Program-made: the position numbers and the translations under genes | The notes under the pieces: model-generated | Database searches by the model: none | What the model saw: only the letters and a program-made list of their open reading frames with translations | What the model was told of the DNA's origin: nothing | Shown here: positions 31,947-43,585 of the stretch, in pieces | Layout of the letters: the number at the start of each line of letters is the position of its first letter | Position numbering within the stretch: position 1 is the stretch's first letter | From: Boletus sp. NGJ | Taxonomy: Eukaryota > Basidiomycota > Agaricomycetes > Boletales > Boletaceae | NCBI GenBank assembly: GCA_019096195.1 | Contig: JAGTXK010000030.1 | Span: 124,001-188,000, forward strand | DNA: 64,000 bases | Reading direction: 5' to 3'

Positions 31947-34068
31947 ATGGCCGATGCATTCGATGTCATTCCTTTCGAGGTATGTATTTCCAGCCCCGGC
32001 CATCTTATAGTGTGTAACCATGCTCTGGCAGGATATCATGGGGGAGTGGAAGAAATTGGGATCCGGTTCCTTTGGGAACGTCTACAAAGGTCTGTCAGTG
32101 TCTCATATACTCTCTTTAACGCTCATAGCCACCACAGGCTCTTACCTGGGCATCGACGTGGCCATCAAGGAGGTACTTCCTTCCAGCAACTATGACGTCG
32201 CCAAGTATTTCGAACGGGAGTGGCGGCTCATGAAGTAGCCCCTCCCTCTCACTGTCATTCACCGTTACTCACTTCTCCTCCAGGGAAGCCCGTCACCCAA
32301 ATGTCGTTTTATACCTGGGGCTTTCTCGGGCACCACCCCCAGATGGTCGAATCTTCATCATTTCAGAATACATTGAGAACGGTCAAGTGTATACAGTCAT
32401 TGGAGAATTTTTACTAACCTCTAGCCCAGGCAACCTTCGACAATATATCTTTGACAAGAACAAGCCCTTTCCCTGGCGTCTTCGCATGTCCTTTGCAACG
32501 GATATCGCTCGCGCCTTGGCCTATCTCCACGCACGTAAATGTATACACCGTGATTTGAAAGGCGAAAACTTACTTGTCACCACCAACGGTCGTCTCAAGA
32601 TCACCGACTTTGGTTTCGCCCGTATCGCGGCTCGTAATGAGGAAGAGAGCAAGAGACTCACCTTCTGCGGCACGGACTCGTACATGTCCCCTGAAATTCT
32701 CCTAGGTCATGAATTCGACCTCCCAACCGATATATTTTCTCTTGGCATCATTTTCTGTGAAATAGCCTCTCGACGACTCGCTGACGACCGCCACTTCAAA
32801 CGCACCGGTCCCACGTTTGGGATTAATGCAGATGAGGTACATAAACTAGCAAATACTGAATGCCCACCTGCTTTCCTCTCGCTTTGCCTGGACTGCCTGG
32901 CCGAGGATCCTGCTGCACGCCCCACCACACGCCATATCCTTGAGCGTTTACAGGATATCGAAGCAGAGGTCCTGGCTCGCCCAGAAACAGAGGATCTCCA
33001 CCTAGGCAGCATAAAGTTCATGACAGGCGGGAAGCGGCCTACGGCCCCTCGTATTCCCAGTTTTGGCGTTGGAATCGGGAAGGACATTAGACAATCGACA
33101 CCAACGGTGGCAGAGGACATTATGGCGGCTCTGTCCAGCGGAGAAGAAGACAGTGATGAAGAGCTTGCGAACGCCGTGGAAGGCTTTAATATTAGCATGC
33201 ACCTTAATAGCGATTGGAGTATCGGTGGGGCCACCAACGGTAGGTGATTCAACTCGTGCTGCGAATGCATACTTTGATGCATCCCTCCCAGGAAACAGCG
33301 AGAACAGCACTTCTCCCCTTCTCAACACCACCTCGAGCACGTACTCGGACTACAGCACAACCGTTGTTCGCGGACATGCGGGCAACGCCACTGAAACCGT
33401 TCCACCATCCTTATCTTCAATTCTCACGATTCGACCCTACCTAGATCCGAATGCTACATCAGACCCTATCACTCCGGGGGCGACATCTTCCACCGATGAC
33501 AGCATGACGCCCATTAGCTCAGATTCTATACTTTCGGTCCAAACGTATCGCACCGCCCAATCATCCGTTCCGTCTACCACCAGGGCAACCAAAGGACATT
33601 CTTCCATTCGATCTGTCCCCATGTTACATAGATTTACATTAATCAGGCCAGGTGCAAAACGTTCAGTGTCAGCTTCGCCTGCTCGACATCTCGATGGAGG
33701 CTGGAATCCCCTCGAGCTGTTCTTCTCGAGTGCGCTTCTGGTCCAGAAGTGTGATATTTGCGCAAAGAGGATTGGGTGGAAGCCTGTCTTGGAGTGTGAC
33801 GACTGCGGGCTTCGGTGGGTGGATTCGATACTCAGAAGCCAAAGGACTATATCTGACGATGTGGTTGATGCACTCATTGTTCTTTGTGTCTTCCATCGAC
33901 AGAGCACACGTCAAATGTGGAGAAGTAGCTCCTCGGGATTGCGGTGTCCGTCCTATCAGATCTGCACAGCAATACGGGCATGGCCCCCAATCGCCACCGC
34001 CGCTGTTGAAGGGGCGACAAAACCATAATCCAAAGCGACACTCTGTATCTGCCGCTGTGACTCGATGA
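31947..34068 (+). CDS. TKL-type protein kinase with C-terminal C1 zinc domain
   Basis: Seven exons: 31947-31979, 32032-32089, 32138-32234, 32284-32391, 32430-33239, 33292-33814 and 33903-34068. The kinase domain is complete. The glycine loop is GSGSFGNVYKG, the catalytic Lys is in VAIKEV, the catalytic loop is HRDLKGENLL, then DFGFARI, and the APE-type motif reads MSPEIL. HPNVVLYLG and the overall pattern fit the tyrosine-kinase-like group rather than classical Ser/Thr kinases. A Ser/Thr-rich linker of ~150 residues follows. The end is a C1-like zinc domain: CDIC, then CDDC, GLRAH, VKC and a last Cys seven residues on, spaced as in diacylglycerol/phorbol-type C1 domains. The protein ends SVSAAVTR. 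It is likely a membrane-recruited signalling kinase; lipid binding is inferred. Confidence 0.88.
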
Positions 34069-34718
34069 ACGCCGCATGGACAGCGACAAGCACGCAAACA
34101 ACAAGGCGCCGCTGTTGTTGGCCTTTTTTTTTGGCCCATCAGAACCTAGTTTCACACTCCCGGGACAATTTACGTTTTTGAACCCTTCTTCCAGTTTTTT
34201 CCCAACCCATCATACCCTCTTGCAATGGACCCTGATCACGATCACCACGAATACACACCTTCCTCCTTACCAATTCACTCGATGTTGTAATGTCCAGTTC
34301 AATTCAATATTCTCGTATTACAGAGATGGAAACCACCATACTTGTTTCAGAAGACGGTCGCCAGGAAGGTACCAAGGTAATCGAAGAATGGAGAGCAATT
34401 TGTAATCCAAAAAAAGCCCGAAGTTCAGACAAGAGACACCGCGGCGAATTTCGAACGGTTGACCTACTTACTTTTTTCATTGCGAAGTTAGTGATGCGAT
34501 TATCATAGCCTGCAAGGTTATCACTTACGTGGTGCGTCTCAGAACTTCTGACGATTCTGGACGCGTAATTTTTCTGCGTGGTATAATGGACCTGACCAAA
34601 ATTTTCAATTAGACTAATAGGTCAGGGGTTGTTATGATGATGCCCGCTCCCCCCGCAACCCTGAGACTCGGGCTTTCGTATAAAACGGAAGCCGTCGAGA
34701 CCGTAAGTTCAACAAAAT
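34069..34718. other. Intergenic between kinase and third P450
   Basis: No gene is supported. It ends in the P450 promoter (TATA box listed separately). Confidence 0.5.
34679..34685 (+). promoter_or_regulatory. TATA box of the third P450
   Basis: TATAAAA lies 40 bp upstream of the ATG at 34719, a normal position for a short 5' UTR. Confidence 0.65.
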
Positions 34719-36925
34719 ATGTTCTCTTCGTCACCACCTAATGGTTTTCTCCTTACTCTGGTTGTCCTCGGCTGCGTGATTTGTTACCGTCGCGCCTCAC
34801 GACCAAGAAATGGGCTTCCGTTACCTCCGGGTCCAAAGCCCCTCCCGCTTTTTGGCAACATTTTCGATATCGATTCAAAACATCCATGGCTCACATACAG
34901 TGTGTGGCGAAAGATATACGGTGCGCGAGCTTCACGATCACACCCTCACTAACGTTTAGCTCCTATCTTTGACAGGTCCCATCGTATATTGTCGGTTACT
35001 TAGCCAGGACGTCGTCATCATCAATTCAGGTGGTGTCGCGAAACAGTTGCTCGACCAACGGTCATCCATATATTCTGGACGTCCGTCTACGTGTACCAGC
35101 AAACTGTCAGTGCGAGTGTGTGCACACTGTTCTGCGCCAATCAACTGACATGAGATCTTGCCGGTAGGTTTGGCGTTGACTTTACCACGGCATTTCTCCC
35201 CTATGGTCCGGAATGGCGAACTCACAGAAGGATATTCCACCAAGCGACGAAGTTAGAGACCGTCGAATTATACCAGAATCTCTTTCGATCCAAGTCAATG
35301 AAGCTGATCCAGAGTCTCCTTGACACACCAGACAATTTCGAGAATCATGTCCAATTGTAAGTTGTCGCTCGTCTTCATCCCTATCTTCTCTTGGTCTTTG
35401 TGGTTGAGTGTATTGTTGACCCTATTCAGATACATCATCTCCACCACAATGGCATTTACCTATGGATACGAGATGGATTCTTTGGAGGCACCGCTCGTGA
35501 AATCGCTTTCGGAGTTCGCCAACTTACTGAACGATGGGATGTCCCCTGAGCGAAATGCAATTCTGGCAGCCTTTCCTTTCTGTGCGTATCTTTCCTCGTG
35601 GATGGTACTTGGGGGCCGTGGTAAACTGAAGTGTGATGGTTCAGTGACACATATTCCGGCTTGGTTTCCTGGTGCAACATTCAAGAGGGACGCATTGCGG
35701 TCTCAGGAGCTATCCCTGAGGTCCTTGTATGACCCGTTTGAATATGTGAAGAAATGCATGGTGCGGACAATGATTTTACATCTTATATTCCCGAGTGACC
35801 CCGTGACCTAGGCAGCTGGTTCGTTTGCAAAATCCATGGTTTCGGATTTGTTGGTCAATTTGGATGGAACGGAAGAACGTGCATTTCCAGAGAAGGCGAT
35901 CAAGGAATGTGCCGCGTCTGTTTACATCGGTATGAACGTGTTCTATATTTTCAAGACCTTGCCAACTGATCTAGGGTCTTTCACAGCGGGGTATGATTCG
36001 GTGAGTCATGCATCGCAAGGGGTTTCCTGTCGTGCGAGCTGAGTACGGTTGTAGAGTGCTGCGACCTTGTTAGCGTTCTTGATGGCGATGGTGCTTTACC
36101 CTGAAACTCAACGTCGTGCACAAGCCGAGATTGATTCGGTGCTTGCTGAGAATGTTTGGCCAGATTTCAATCATCGGAAATCATTACCTTATGTTGAGGC
36201 TATCCTGCGAGAAACGATGAGGTGGCACAGTGTTGCACCATTGGGTTCGTCGTTGATCAAAACTGTTCTTTTGGAGTGCTTACCATGTCTGACTAGCGTT
36301 GCCCCGCGTGACTTGCTGCGATGATGTCTTTGAGGGGTATTTCATTCCAAAAGGTGTGTTGTGCGACGTGATCGGCAATATTTTATTTTGACGTGTCGCA
36401 GGTACGATGATCATGCCCAATGTCTGGTTAGTGATGCCCATTGACTCGCTCGGACGGCTTTGACAACGTTGCTTTACTGTAGGGAGATTCATCACGAGGA
36501 GAGCGAGTACCCCGAGCCCTATGTCTTTAAGCCGGAGCGACACCTCAGCGAAGATGGGACGGTCATAGACAATGACCCCCTCAGGTCGCGCGTTGCCTTT
36601 GGGTTCGGACGAAGACACTGTCCAGGCAAGTGGATCGCGGATTCTGTGTTGTGGATGGGGATTGTGAGCATCCTGGCTGTTTTTCGCATCGACAAGGGAA
36701 AGGACGGGATGGGTAAGGAGATTGAGGTGGAGCCCAATTTCACGGGAGGTGTGATGCGGTAGGTTGCTTCTGCAAGATTGGCTGAACGGAGTTGTTAAAC
36801 GTCTTCGCAGCCGTCCACTTCCGTATTCATGCTCGATCGTCTGCAGATCTGCATCGAGGGAAGACGTCGTCCGTTCGTTCGAAGAGTCGGAGGGCTACTA
36901 TGACTATGTAGTGGACGGAGCGTAG
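34719..36925 (+). CDS. Cytochrome P450 (third, unrelated to the tandem pair)
   Basis: It is a P450 monooxygenase of the fungal O-methylsterigmatocystin-oxidoreductase-like type. From ATG 34719 an N-terminal anchor (GFLLTLVVLGCVICY) precedes the hinge LPLPPGPKPLPLFGN. Later blocks are YSGRPST, FLPYGPEWRTHRRIFHQ (helix C, WxxxR), the I helix AGYDSSAATLLAF, the K helix ETMRWHSVAPL, FKPERHL and the heme loop FGFGRRHCPGKWIA with Cys ligand. About ten exons are joined by short introns. The last exon follows an intron after GGVMR and ends VVDGA with a stop at 36923-36925. All key residues are present. It differs in heme loop and I helix from the 21-26 kb pair, so it is a different family. Substrate unknown. 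Confidence 0.88.
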
Positions 36926-37193
36926 CACATTCTATTACAAACAAGATTAGGCGGTGTTCGGGGTCTTTGCGGAGAAGATAAATTGCCAACGTAATTTAAG
37001 CTGGTCTTTGCACTATATCATTCCGCACTTGGGCACCTCAGCCTCCAGCCACGAACCCTACACGACCTTGACGACAAAAAGCCCTCTTCTCCATCCGCGA
37101 CGTCGTGTACGTCGCACACCTCTTGGTGAGTGCATCGTCGCACACGGCGTCCAGCTATTTGATGGGGGTGTTCGGCAGGAGCCTGCCACTTAC

Positions 37194-40100
37194 ATGGCCC
37201 GCCCCCAAGCAGACGCAGATGTCGGCCCAAAGTACAGACAGAGATCCAACACCACTACGTTCTCCTCCTTCACCGCCGGATGGCGCAGACCCAGGGTAGA
37301 GACCGTGTCGATTCCTGCATCTCAACCCCAGCCCCAGGCACTCCCTTTTGATGCGCTCGTGGAAGCCCTATCTCCACCTGCGGTCCCAAGTCTGGCACAC
37401 GCTCGTGCCTTGGCGGCCACCATCACTACCCAATCCCCGCTTCCAAAAGCTGCGGCTCTGGACCCTCTCCTAGGTTCCCTCTGCGGCGTGGATTCACCTC
37501 CACAACTACAATGTGCAGGTTATGAGATCATGGCCTCATATTGGGAGAGATACGAAGGCAAGGTCACTACTTCAGATAGGCTGGCACACTGCTCTCTCCT
37601 TTTACACACGTCGTGGTCCTCAGAGATCGGCGAGTCTCGTCTACGAGCCCTCCGCGCGCTCACCAGAGGAGGAAGCGAAGCCTTTAGCATCGAGATACCT
37701 TTGCTCAATCTCCTCAAAAGCTGGATAGATGGTGCATTTGACGCGTATCTATCCAGCGATCCTTCCGGCCGTACCGATCGTGAGCGAAGCGTCGAGCTTC
37801 TCACGGTGTTTGTGTCCTCTGTCCTCGCACACCCAGAGACCGTCGCACGCATCTCAGAGGATGACCTTTCCAGTTTTCTCCAGTTCTATGCATCCTTGGT
37901 TTCCAAAACACTGGACCTCCCACCCACCTTCTCCATCTCGGACACTACCCCGGTCGCTTCTCCAACCGGTTCGAGTGAACAGTCTGCTCTCACGAGGGCA
38001 GCGTCCAACGGACACAAGAGGCATTCTTCCTCGGTATCCCTTCGCTCGCTCCCCCCTTCTACTGTCCACGCCTCTCGACATCCTGCGGAATTGATGACCA
38101 CCATTTGCCTTGATCATCTTCACTCCCAACTGAAATCTCTGGCTCCCAAAATACTCATTCTTATCCTTCCTCTTCTATTCCGGGCTCAGGCTTTCTTTGC
38201 TTCTCCGTTGCCTCGCCTATCCGTGATGAACGGCCGCCCCCGCGGACCTGTGGGTCTCGAGGAACGGATACAAAAGATGCTGCATTCCCTTTTTTCAGGG
38301 CCCTATGGTACATCATGTATGATGATACTCAAACGCCATTTATCTCCTACCGATCAGACATTGGACCCTCATAATCTCTCAACATCCTTCGGAGCTCATC
38401 GGACTTTGCGCTTCGACATCCGGCAGGCACTTTGTAGCAAGATGGCAAGAGCGTATATCGCAAGATTAAGCACCCTCACCTATACATCATCTGGGGCACC
38501 CAGCCACATGGACCTCGAGAAGGATTTGATGGAGCGTGCGTGGTCAAAGGACGACTTGTCAGGTTGGGATTTGTTGAAACTCGGGCGTATGCTGTGCAAG
38601 TCCATCGAGGCTTGGGCAAAGTGGGCTGATGCGGGGGCCGACGAAGCTATCCGTGTCGACAGGGAACTTATACTGGACGAAGCCGCGGGCACATTGAAGG
38701 ACATCTTTCAAGAGTTTGATGAGAGGGAAGACGGAGTCGACATGGACGAAGAGGAAGCCAGCATTGCTGGTGAGACCCTTCGTCATTTAGTATCATTCGT
38801 TCGTCCCCTCAAGTTCGTCCCCTCTTGTTGTCTGGTGGTCGAAATGCTGATACTAGGATTGATAGAAATTCAGATGATACGCTTATGATCATTCCACTAT
38901 TGCAACCTAGTGACGCCCCGACACCGTTCTTGCGAACGTTGACGTCTCTCTTGGCACGCGATCACTCCACGTATATGAATCCTTCGCTCTCTACCACCCT
39001 TCTGTCCATCGCTGACCACTTGACTGATACGGACACTGCTAAACTTCCTGCAGTTATGTTTGAACAACATGACTTATCTCCAGCTTCGCCCGACTGGCTG
39101 CACAATTGGGAAAGCATCCTGTCGAATGCTACCATCTTTGGCCCCACACGCCCCCTAACACGACTAGAAGTCATGAAAGCGCTTGAAGCCATCTACGACT
39201 CTTTGAAAGACATGCACAGCTATAGGATGGATTTGGCAGAGCTTGTATTCAAGTTTTGTCAGAGAGAGGCGAACGACAGCATGGATACCTCTGCCAACAT
39301 TGTTATGGGTAGAATTCTCGCTGATGAAGTTGTCCTGCGTACGGTCAGCCGGCGCACGCTTTCAGTTGATAATTCATCCATTCTCTCTCCATATACGTCG
39401 ACTAGGGAGATGGTTGAATTGTTCAAGAAGATGGCCTCAGATAGTGTCGTAGAAGACGACGACGACGCTGGTTCTATACACACGTTGGAAACGCCATGTC
39501 CCAGTCCTTTTGCACCTTTCTCCGGGGGTACCCCAAATACTACGTCCCCCGTTCTCTCGCGGAGACAATCGGAGTACCGCAATATCTCAGTCCGAGACCC
39601 GGGACTCCCATCTGTCATGTCTTTGCTGTCGACCCTTGCGGGGTCACGTTCACAATCACAGCATTCACAAGAACAACATGATAATCCCCGGCCACCCCTT
39701 GTTTCCTCGCCAGCTTCAGAGCCAACATTTACCCGGGCATCTCTCGCAGTGGTCTCGTTAGTTACGATATTCAGCCAGCTCACGTTCACGCCTTATTCAC
39801 TGACACAAGAAAATGTCGACTTTGCCATCTCAATCCTCCTGACCATCGTACAGATGGTAAACGATGCAAAATGCCCACGAGCGCGTGTTTTGGCTTTGCA
39901 ATTTTTGATGCGTCTTCGGGCCGATCGGGATCATCGCATCTATTTCACCGAAGCTCATCACGACTCAGATGGACTCACTGCCAACCTCGCTTCTCTGATT
40001 GGACGCGGACCTGAATCCGTACATCAAGGTGAACGCGGACAATCCATTGATGCCTTCCAGGAGGAACCTCTTCCTCGTCGCTCAAAAGGTGTACAGGAGC

Positions 40101-42688
40101 GTGATGGCAGGAGGTCTTCACGCGGACGACCTCTCAAACCTTCGCAGTCAGCGCCGAGCAGGAGTCGCTCTAGAGCCCCTGTACCCGTTTCACCTCCTCA
40201 GTCTACTTTGATCGCTATAAAATGGAAAGATACCCTTTGGTCCATCCCAGAAACACTTCCATTTATCGGGATCGACGTAGATACGCCCAGCGAAGGGATC
40301 GTGTCTTATGACCCAGTTCAAGAATCCCCTCGCGTAATCCCAATTGACGCATATCTCTTGGGTATCCTGGGTATACTCGAAAAGGAGAGAAATTGGGAAA
40401 TTCTCTCCTATGTGTTGTGCTACCTTCCTGTGCAACTGTCTAACAAGCATCTTTTCTGCGGACCAAAATGTCGGTCGCTTATTTCCAGGCTGCTGACGAT
40501 GATTTGCTCCGGCGTTACCGTTGGCGATCTAGGTTCTTCCATCGAACGATGGCCTGCAGGCCTCAAAGCGCGAGATGCCCATGGCCTTGCGTACCATACG
40601 CTATCGGTCTTGCTAAGCTATCGTCGTTGCTTCGACGTCCCACTCCGGCATGCTCTTGTAGACGTCCTCAGAGAAGGATTGAATGGCCAACCATCGACCA
40701 TCATTTGTTGTCTCCACGCTCTCACGCTTTCGGCTTTTGAATTGACGTCCTCCGTCAAACGCAGCCTTCCTCCTCTCCTCGAGAAGCTCTCGCAAATCAT
40801 GTCTAATCCCGATATGGCCGTCCACATTCTTAGCTTCCTCTCCATCGTCGGGTCCATCCCCGAGTTGCATGCGAACCTACGCGAAGATGACTTCAAAATG
40901 GTATTTGGCGTCGCGTTGCAATATCTTCAACATCACAACCGTCCTGGGACAACGCCTGTCATCTCATGGGCGATGTCGCAGTATGTACGGATGATCTCGT
41001 TTTATGTGGTTTACGTTTGGTTTTTGGCTCTAAGGCTTTCCGATCGGCCGCGCCATATTCCATACATCACGAGGCAACTACTATTAGCAAACGAGGGGAG
41101 ATCTGAGGTTGATGAACCGACAGAGGTGTGCTTTGACTGGCTGGCCCGATACACCTACGCTAGTGCCGACCCCAGACCTGCAAATTCTGTGCTCAGCGAG
41201 ATCGTTATGAGTCCCACCAACGCGAACCAAAGTTCGTCGGAGCCGGCGATCGGCGAAAAATCGTGGTTGATGGGTAACGCGATCGTCACCATCCGTGCGC
41301 TGGCCAGATTGGGATGGATCGAGGTTATTTCTAGACGTCCGTCTGGGTTCACCAAATTCATCTGCAAGCTGGAGAACGTGCCGCTTGTTGGGCCAGGGGA
41401 AGTTGACCCAGACACGGTATCCCTACCTGCGGGTTTACTCATGGAGAGAGAGGCGACCAGAGCAGAGCGGCCTATTCCCCTGGAGGAGACGGAACAGGTG
41501 GCTGATGGTAGTAGTGTGAGGGACCCCCTCTTTAATCTTCGTCGCGAGTGTTGACATGTTCACGAGCAGGAAATCCGAAACCTTGCCCTGACCCCCAACG
41601 AGGCTGCTTCCCTCCCCGTTCCCGACCCTATTACAGGCTACATTTGGAGTAAGACTGCCCCCTCACAGCGCCGAAAACAGGTCACGGTAGACCCTTCGTT
41701 CCTTCCACTTCAACTCTCTTCTTACCCCAACACCCCAACACATCGTCGCATCATTGACCAGTCTGCCCTTCCCGCCCTTTTCCGAAATCTTGACCGCACA
41801 CCTGTTATTGACACACATAAAGTTGGTATTATGTATGTCGCCCCTGGCCAAACCAACGAGTTGGATATCCTCCGAAACACCTACGGCTCGCCTGCCTATA
41901 CCCGCTTCCTCGAAGGAGTCGGTCGTCTCATCAATCTCCGCGGGCAAGTCGACGTCTACGCTGGTGGTCTTAACCATGACGAAGACGGAGAGTATGCTTA
42001 CGCATGGTGGGACGATATCGGCCAAGTTCTCTTCCATACCGCCACAATGATGCCCAACGCAGTCGACGACGAGTACTGCGTGAACAAGAAGAGACATATC
42101 GGCAATGACTATGTCAGGATAGTGTGGAACGATGGAGGCAGGCCATACAAGTTCGATACCCTCGCGACCCAGTTCCAGTTTTTGAACATCGTCATCGAAC
42201 CTCACTCGTTGGGAGCGATAGCAGCGTTTTCGAATTTCAGGTACACGACTGCTGCCCCTATGGTGGATGTCAGGCCTTCTCCATCGCACTCACCGCTCCT
42301 TACGCCATCTAGCGTGGGCATGGGCACGACCACACCTGTGCACGAAGCTGAGAACGAGTACTTCAAGGTGACGGTTCAGCGGGCGAGGGGCATGAAAGAC
42401 TTTACGCCAATTGGGTGTTTCAAGCTCATCAGCGCGGAAAAGCTTCCGCTTCTAGTGAGGCAGCTGACGCTGTTGGGCGATTGGTTTGCAAACGTGTTCG
42501 AGAAGACAGAGCGAGATGAGATGGAAGTGGAGGTCATCACTAATTGGAGGCAGAGGCTGCAAGTGGTGAAGAGGTTCATGAGGAACATGGAGGATTCCTC
42601 GGGTGGCGGTGGCGCAGGCGGAAGCAGAGAAGGAGGGGATGGGGTGATGGAGCAGGAAGAATCAAGGAACTTTACGACGGTTTACTGA
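37194..42688 (+). CDS. TSC2: Tuberin homologue, Rheb GTPase-activating protein
   Basis: It is a large (~1,780-residue) tuberin-type protein. With TSC1 it forms the complex that turns off Rheb and so restrains TORC1. The start is ATG 37194; the open frame extends upstream but has no earlier Met. Three exons: 37194-38812, 38857 to about 41500 (ending ETEQ), and about 41569-42688. The N-terminal half is helical-repeat tuberin sequence with Ser-rich linkers. The last exon holds the Rap-GAP domain: HKVGIMYVAPGQTNE, the catalytic block RHIGNDYVRIVW with the Asn thumb, and FLNIVIEPHSLGA. A Gly/Ser-rich tail ends NFTTVY with a stop at 42686-42688. No break was seen. Confidence 0.9.
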
Positions 42689-43585
42689 GCAGGATCTAGT
42701 CCGTCCCGTGGTTGGCAAAAAAGTGGGCGCAGGCCTTGCTTTTTTTTTAAAGTCCTTTTCGTTCCCTTCTATCGTCATTCGTTTGTGGTTTTTGTTTTCC
42801 TTGCATTGGCATCATCAGATCAGGGATATACCGACGACGCCCATTCACATTCATTTTGTTCATCTTAATGTATTTCACGCACCTACCACGTCCAGTATCT
42901 GTCATGGTTGTATCAGGATTTTGTGTTCGAACGACCCATGTTCCGATCGACGCCATGTATAGTAGTAGTAGTACCCTTGCTTGTATTGCACTGGTAAAAG
43001 GTTCCCGGTGTCATTGGCACCGTACAGCCCAAAAGATATAGGGGCTATCAGGCTTTGATACCTTTCCAGGGGTCAACGACTCGGACTCGAAGCAGCGGGG
43101 GACATAAACTTCAGACATGATGCATTTTTTTGATCGCCCAGGCAAATGAAGTAGGATCCAAAGTATTGACCCGTTCAATGATTCAAATTACTGTAAAAGT
43201 GAGTTCAATTTACTGCGGGGCCGATCGCTTAGAGAGTTTAGCAGGACATGTGTCTGCCCAAACGACGTCGATCATCCTTCCCTGCGGATCGGCAGATTCA
43301 GCGTCTCTGTAGGCCAAGTCGGCCATGTCAACGTCATAACAGTCATGTCCTTGGCTTCCGGGAGAGGAACTTGAGCGAATCAGGGTCTCCGCCGAAACTA
43401 AAAGGCACACGTCCATCGCATGGTGAAGCTAACTCGAAGTTCCTTTGTGTACAATACAGAGTTCAATGGCAACAACTTCCCTACGGCATCGACTCGTGCT
43501 AGATAATAAATTAGGCGTCTAAAATGAATGATCGTCCACCACGAATATCCAAGCGATATAGCCTACCAACAGAAACAAGCGAAAT
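42689..43585. other. Convergent intergenic region TSC2 / nuclease gene
   Basis: It holds the 3' ends of both genes. A short TAGTAG run lies at 42960 and a T-run near 42740. No gene recognised. Confidence 0.5.

Noticed and set aside
33063-34028. Separate 321-codon gene overlapping the kinase
   Set aside because: The first part is a shadow of the kinase exon. From 33292 the same frame is the sixth kinase exon, joined by a normal 52 bp intron.
36954-37193. Upstream extension of the TSC2 frame
   Set aside because: The frame is open but contains no ATG before 37194; its first codon is GTG, not used as a start here.
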